This document shows positions 7,938 to 11,222 of a DNA stretch of 11,222 nt, one piece after another. Made by a program: the position numbers and the translations under genes. Location of the stretch: positions 1 to 11,222 of the forward strand of contig CAJVPJ010001237.1 in the NCBI GenBank assembly GCA_910592205.1, written 5' to 3'. How positions within the stretch are numbered: the stretch's first letter is position 1; each line of letters opens with the position of its first letter. The stretch comes from Paraglomus occultum. Its lineage: Eukaryota > Glomeromycota > Glomeromycetes > Paraglomerales > Paraglomeraceae. The notes beneath the pieces were generated by a model that searched no databases, had not been told where the DNA came from, and was given only the letters and a program-made list of their open reading frames with translations.

Positions 7938-9445
7938 ATGGAATTATATGCAGAGATTGAGAAAAGAGAGAATGGCATCAAAATTATTGAAATGCACACT
8001 GCTGGTGAACCAACTCGAATTGGTATGTAAGATAAATTATTCTGGTACACATGGATATACAGATAATAGTAATAATAATGATAGCAGCAACAATGTAGTT
8101 GTGAAAGGATATCCGCCGATATTAGGATCGAACATACTCGAGAAACGCCGATACGTTAAAGATAACTTAGATTGGATACGTAAGAGGTAACGAAAGCATC
8201 AATAGCCTTTTGTTGTTGTCACTCAAATCCAGAATTCTCATTCGCGTTAACGCCGCCCCCTTTCAATGTTTCGTTAAACACGTTGGATAGGATACTGTTT
8301 GAACCGCGTGGGCACAAAGATCAATATGGAGCAATTATATTGGATGAGAAGACCAATAGTGAAGCGGACGTTAGCGTGTTGTTTATGCACAACGGTTAGC
8401 GAATTTACTCGTTTATGCTTGTATTGATGACTCGCATCGAACACGATCATTCACATCCCCGTTTGTCCTCGATTGAACTATGTACTAAGCAGAAGGGTTA
8501 GTTATCGTCACAACACACATAATGTACAAAACTTGTGTACTAGAACAATTAAAGTAGATTTTCTAATATATTATATTCTTTTATTATAGCTACTCGACAA
8601 TGTGTGGCCATGCAACAATTGCCCTCGGTCGTTTCCTAATCGATAGCGATCACTTGTATCCACCGCCTATACCTGATGACTCTGGCAAAGTTACTCTTAA
8701 AATAGAATGTCCCTGCGGCATAGTGCCAACATTCATCCATACGTACACGACAAGTTCCGGTCAGTTACGTTCCAATCCCAACTTACCCGTGTCGTTCCAA
8801 AGCGTACCTTCGTTCTCTGTCGCTGTAGATTGTGTATTAGAAATTCTCATCAATGGCCGGCGCAAAAGCGTCAAATTTGACATTGGATTTGGAGGAGCAT
8901 TTTATGTCATCGTCGCTGCTTCAGAGTTGGGATTTGATAACAGTTGTCTGGACTCGAACGATCTTTCTCTGATTGTAAAAGTAGCCAACGATTTAAGTAA
9001 TCATGTGAGACAATCCAAGTATGTTGGTAACATTCGTCACCCTAGTTCCGAACACAGTGAACTCAACTTTTTGTATGGAACTATAATTACCGACGGTAGA
9101 GATGGTAGTGAAGATGGAGGAAGTAGGAACTTGTGCGTGTTTGCTGATTGTGAAATAGATAGAAGTCCTTGCGGGTCAGGTGTATCGGCTAGAATGGCTT
9201 TATTGTATGCAAAAGGCATAGTAGAAATAGGCAAGCCATGTTATTATGAGAGTGCACTTGGTGGAGATGGATTCACAGGTAAAGTTGTTAGAGAAGTGTC
9301 AATTTGTGATGTTGATGGAAGTGAAAAGGAAAATTTGAGAGCTGTTGTTGTGGAGGTGGGTGGAAAGGCTTATTATTGTGGAGTGTCAACATTTGTGATT
9401 GAAGAAAATGATCCATATAAAAATGGGTTCATAATAAGAACTTAG
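7938..9445 (+). CDS. Proline racemase / trans-3-hydroxyproline dehydratase family enzyme, five exons including a 4-nt microexon
   Basis: Exons are 7938-8022, 8099-8186, 8291-8394, 8493-8496 and 8590-9445. Introns are 76, 104, 98 and 93 nt, and the product is 378 aa, a normal length for the family. Motifs run in family order: EMHTAGEPTR (18-27), GYPPILG, ILEKRRYVKDNLD, LFEPRGH (60-66), HNEGYSTMCGHATIALGRF with catalytic Cys99, FDIGFGGAFY, NFLYGTIITDG, DRSPCGSGVSAR with Cys288, and a closing DPYKNGFIIRT. Proline racemases and 4-hydroxyproline epimerases use two Cys to invert the alpha carbon. The eukaryotic trans-3-hydroxy-L-proline dehydratase (L3HYPDH) has Thr at the second site. This protein resembles L3HYPDH along its length but has Cys/Cys, so racemase or epimerase activity is predicted and the substrate is left open. 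No signal peptide is visible, suggesting a cytosolic enzyme. The ATG is in frame with the first motif; the open frame starting further upstream (7786) is a different frame. The gene is transcribed toward the gene at the right edge. Confidence 0.9.
8493..8496 (+). other. 4-nt microexon AAGG
   Basis: The exon ending at 8394 (...CAC AAC G) and the exon starting at 8590 (C TAC TCG ACA ATG) cannot be joined in frame directly. Adding AAGG, which sits between an acceptor TACTAAGCAG and a donor GTTAGT, gives CAC AAC GAA GGC TAC TCG ACA ATG. This encodes HNEGYSTM, the family consensus. The two introns it creates are 98 and 93 nt, matching the other introns of the gene, and their donors are alike (GTTAGC and GTTAGT). 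Confidence 0.75.
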
Positions 9446-10013
9446 ATCATATCCGGTTTTGTTAACGCTTTAAGATGTCTGCTTCTGTGAAGATTGATTC
9501 CTTTGCTTTTTATAACTGAACGTTATACAATTATCAAGAGATTCGTCAAGATTGCTAGGCGGATCTATCGTTCAACCATTAGTAAGTTTTAAGTGACCTA
9601 AGCTGATTATATTGGGTACTTACTGTGTATAACGGCACAAAATCCATGTATAAACCATTGTCCAAATTTAATACAGATAAAAATGTGTGGGAATGCAACG
9701 AACAACTGAATAAAGAGAAAAGCGCCGGTGAAAAATTCCTTACCTTTGATGTCAAGTCTTTTATAATACAAAAAAAATACATACAACTTGTCACGTTTGT
9801 TAATATTGTCTTGTTTAGAAAAAGTCAGTTGGGGCGGGTCACCCCTGATGAACAGTTATAATACAAAATACATTGATGCGTTGGAAATTAATAGTTACAA
9901 TAATAAATACATGCAAATCGTTACTAATTTACCCATTGATAGTACAACAGTCCCCTCTTTTAAGTTATATATCACTAATGTCAATTAACACTAACTGTCC
10001 ATTAATTTCTTGT
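9446..10013. other. Convergent intergenic region
   Basis: This AT-rich spacer lies between two convergent stop codons and should hold both 3' ends. AATAAA on the plus strand at 9709-9714 is a possible but distant signal for the upstream gene. The short open frames on both strands (for example 9579-9794 minus and 9625-9861 plus) show no domain and overlap one another. A GC-rich patch, GGGGCGGGTCACCCC, at 9831-9845 has GGGT and ACCC arms that could pair. Confidence 0.45.
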
Positions 10014-11222
10014 TTATCGTCCAGTACCATTATTCATCAGACAATGACGACAATTACAATGCTCATTGGCTGGAATTAATTCACCTGAAATATGATGTCT
10101 GTGCGTTGCTGCCAGCCGAGATCGAGGTTGTTGGATGTGGTGATCCTGGTACTAGATTGATTACCACGCCGAATTAAATAAGCAATGACACGTTAACCAT
10201 ACAAGTCTAGTATAACTAACATACATGCTTTTTACTTACCCGACTTCCTTCGTCATCCCTATACGCGCGGTTTTGTGTTGTGGAATACTCGGTCGGGGAG
10301 AAGTTATATCGATGGTAGTCTTTATGAGTGGATACAGGAATATTTCGAGGTTCTCCACTGAAGCGAGCGGCCATATCACTCACACGGCCGTATGGTGTGA
10401 CTGGAAGTTCTGATGAGGAACGTGGCGGAGCGGACTGAAATAGGGATGGAAGAAATTAGCACTCGGTTATAGTCAAACATCCCAAATTGAATCAAAAAAA
10501 CTCCCGTTTTCACAAAAAAAACCAACCCCCTTCCCAACAAAAAAAACAGGACTCACCACACGCCGATCGGCATTCCCAGACGCCATTAACTTGTCCTTCA
10601 TGACAGCAACATAACCATCTCTCTTTGGCAATTCCATAGTATACGCTCTTCGCGAATACAGATCATAACCTCTTTCCGGTGATCTTTCTCTGTAAGTAGA
10701 TGACGGCACATTCCCAACCTCTTTCCGCGGATACCTTTCGTATTCATACGTCTGTTGCTGTTGCATGTCAGATTCCCTGCGCCTTACGTGATCATACACC
10801 TTATATTCCCCATCATCGTCATTATCTACAAATCGACTGCGCTCGGATGGAGATTGAGGATATCGCGTGGGTGAAATATTACGGCGTCGAATGGGTTCAG
10901 ACGGATGAGATATAAATCGTGACAAAGGTGACGCTGCAAGAGTGGAGGGAGCAGAATTGAGGTCGTCAGATTCGAAATCATAAAGACCTTGGTGATTCGA
11001 ATACTGTATTGGCGAAGGTGGTTGATCAAAGTAGTCTCCGCGGCCGTCGTCCCGTCGGGACACTGAGCTGTGGTAGGGATTACTATGGAGCGCTTCATAA
11101 CGTCGGTAATCAGACTCTCGTCGGTTGGCGTCAATTCTGTCTAAATTCTTCCTCATAGCAGTTCTGTTATTAACATTTCTGCTTCCATCTTCTTCCACTT
11201 CGGCCTCTTCATCGCTGTCTCT
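10014..11222 (-). CDS. Arg/Ser/Pro-rich disordered protein with Cys-rich C-terminus, 5' partial
   Basis: The open frame runs off the right edge, so the start is missing. Proposed exons are 11222-10557, 10434-10240 and 10151-10014, all phase 0, with introns of 122 and 88 nt (donors GTGAGT and GTAAGT; acceptors TTTCAG and ATCTAG). The visible C-terminal part is 332 aa. It is not a family I recognise. The composition is disordered: acidic near the edge (DSDEEAEVEED), then many Arg, Ser, Tyr and Ser-Pro sites (PPSPIQY, NISPTRYPQSPSERSR, RERSPERGYD) and a QQQQ run. Ser-Pro sites suggest phosphorylation by proline-directed kinases (inference). The last exon ends HCNCRHCLMNNGTGR, where the spacing Cys-x-Cys-x-x-Cys with flanking His could bind a metal. 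A donor-like CAGGTGAAT before this tail (GT at 10084) could allow an alternative ending. Confidence 0.65.

Noticed and set aside
7786-8190. A 134-codon plus-strand open frame as a separate gene
   Set aside because: Its first part is out of frame with the true first exon (ATG 7938), it reads through the 76-nt intron, and only its end (GYPPILG to IRKR) is real exon 2 sequence.
9037-9234. A minus-strand open frame inside the proline racemase gene
   Set aside because: It is an antisense shadow of a strongly conserved coding exon.
10700-10915. Open frames opposite or overlapping the right-edge gene (also 10225-10413 plus and 10826-11134 minus)
   Set aside because: They are alternative-frame shadows of the phase-matched exons of the disordered-protein gene.

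Overview
The window looks like a piece of a fungal nuclear genome, most likely Mucoromycota and possibly Glomeromycotina. Four protein-coding genes can be built only by splicing short introns (66-162 nt, GT...AG, donors such as GTATGT, GTAAGT and GTGAGT). The intergenic DNA is AT-rich. One gene encodes a BTB-BACK-TLDc protein, an architecture greatly expanded in arbuscular mycorrhizal fungi. There is no sign of operons, ribosome-binding sites or phage genes. The lineage call is an inference from gene content, not a database match.

Layout: 1-3112 is mostly non-coding and AT-rich, with a diverged tandem repeat block at about 1186-1755. A three-exon BTB-BACK-TLDc gene lies on the minus strand (4823 down to 3146, 510 aa). 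A spacer of about 1.2 kb (4824-6012) separates it from a divergent plus-strand gene (6013-7045, six exons, 183 aa). That gene encodes the N-terminal half of a glyoxylate-reductase-like D-2-hydroxyacid dehydrogenase with the NAD-binding domain missing. After a further spacer comes a five-exon plus-strand proline racemase / 3-hydroxyproline dehydratase family gene (7938-9445, 378 aa). It converges on a minus-strand gene that enters from the right edge (11222 down to 10014). The visible part of that gene is a disordered Arg/Ser/Pro/Gln-rich protein with a small cysteine cluster at its C-terminus.

The most notable points are these. (1) The proline racemase gene reads in frame only if a 4-nt microexon (AAGG, 8493-8496) is included. 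The microexon splits an otherwise 195-nt intron into two normal-sized ones and restores the conserved HNEGYSTMCGH motif. (2) That protein has Cys at both catalytic positions, the racemase/epimerase signature, on a backbone resembling the eukaryotic Cys/Thr dehydratases. (3) The dehydrogenase-like gene keeps open, phase-matched exons although the Rossmann domain is gone. Its conserved H-G-x-G motif is readable only in a shifted frame between two compensating single-base indels. (4) The same gene has an 11-nt microexon.

Hydroxyproline breakdown can yield glyoxylate in animals, so a racemase/dehydratase-family gene next to a glyoxylate-reductase relative is suggestive. The truncated state of the latter makes a shared pathway uncertain.
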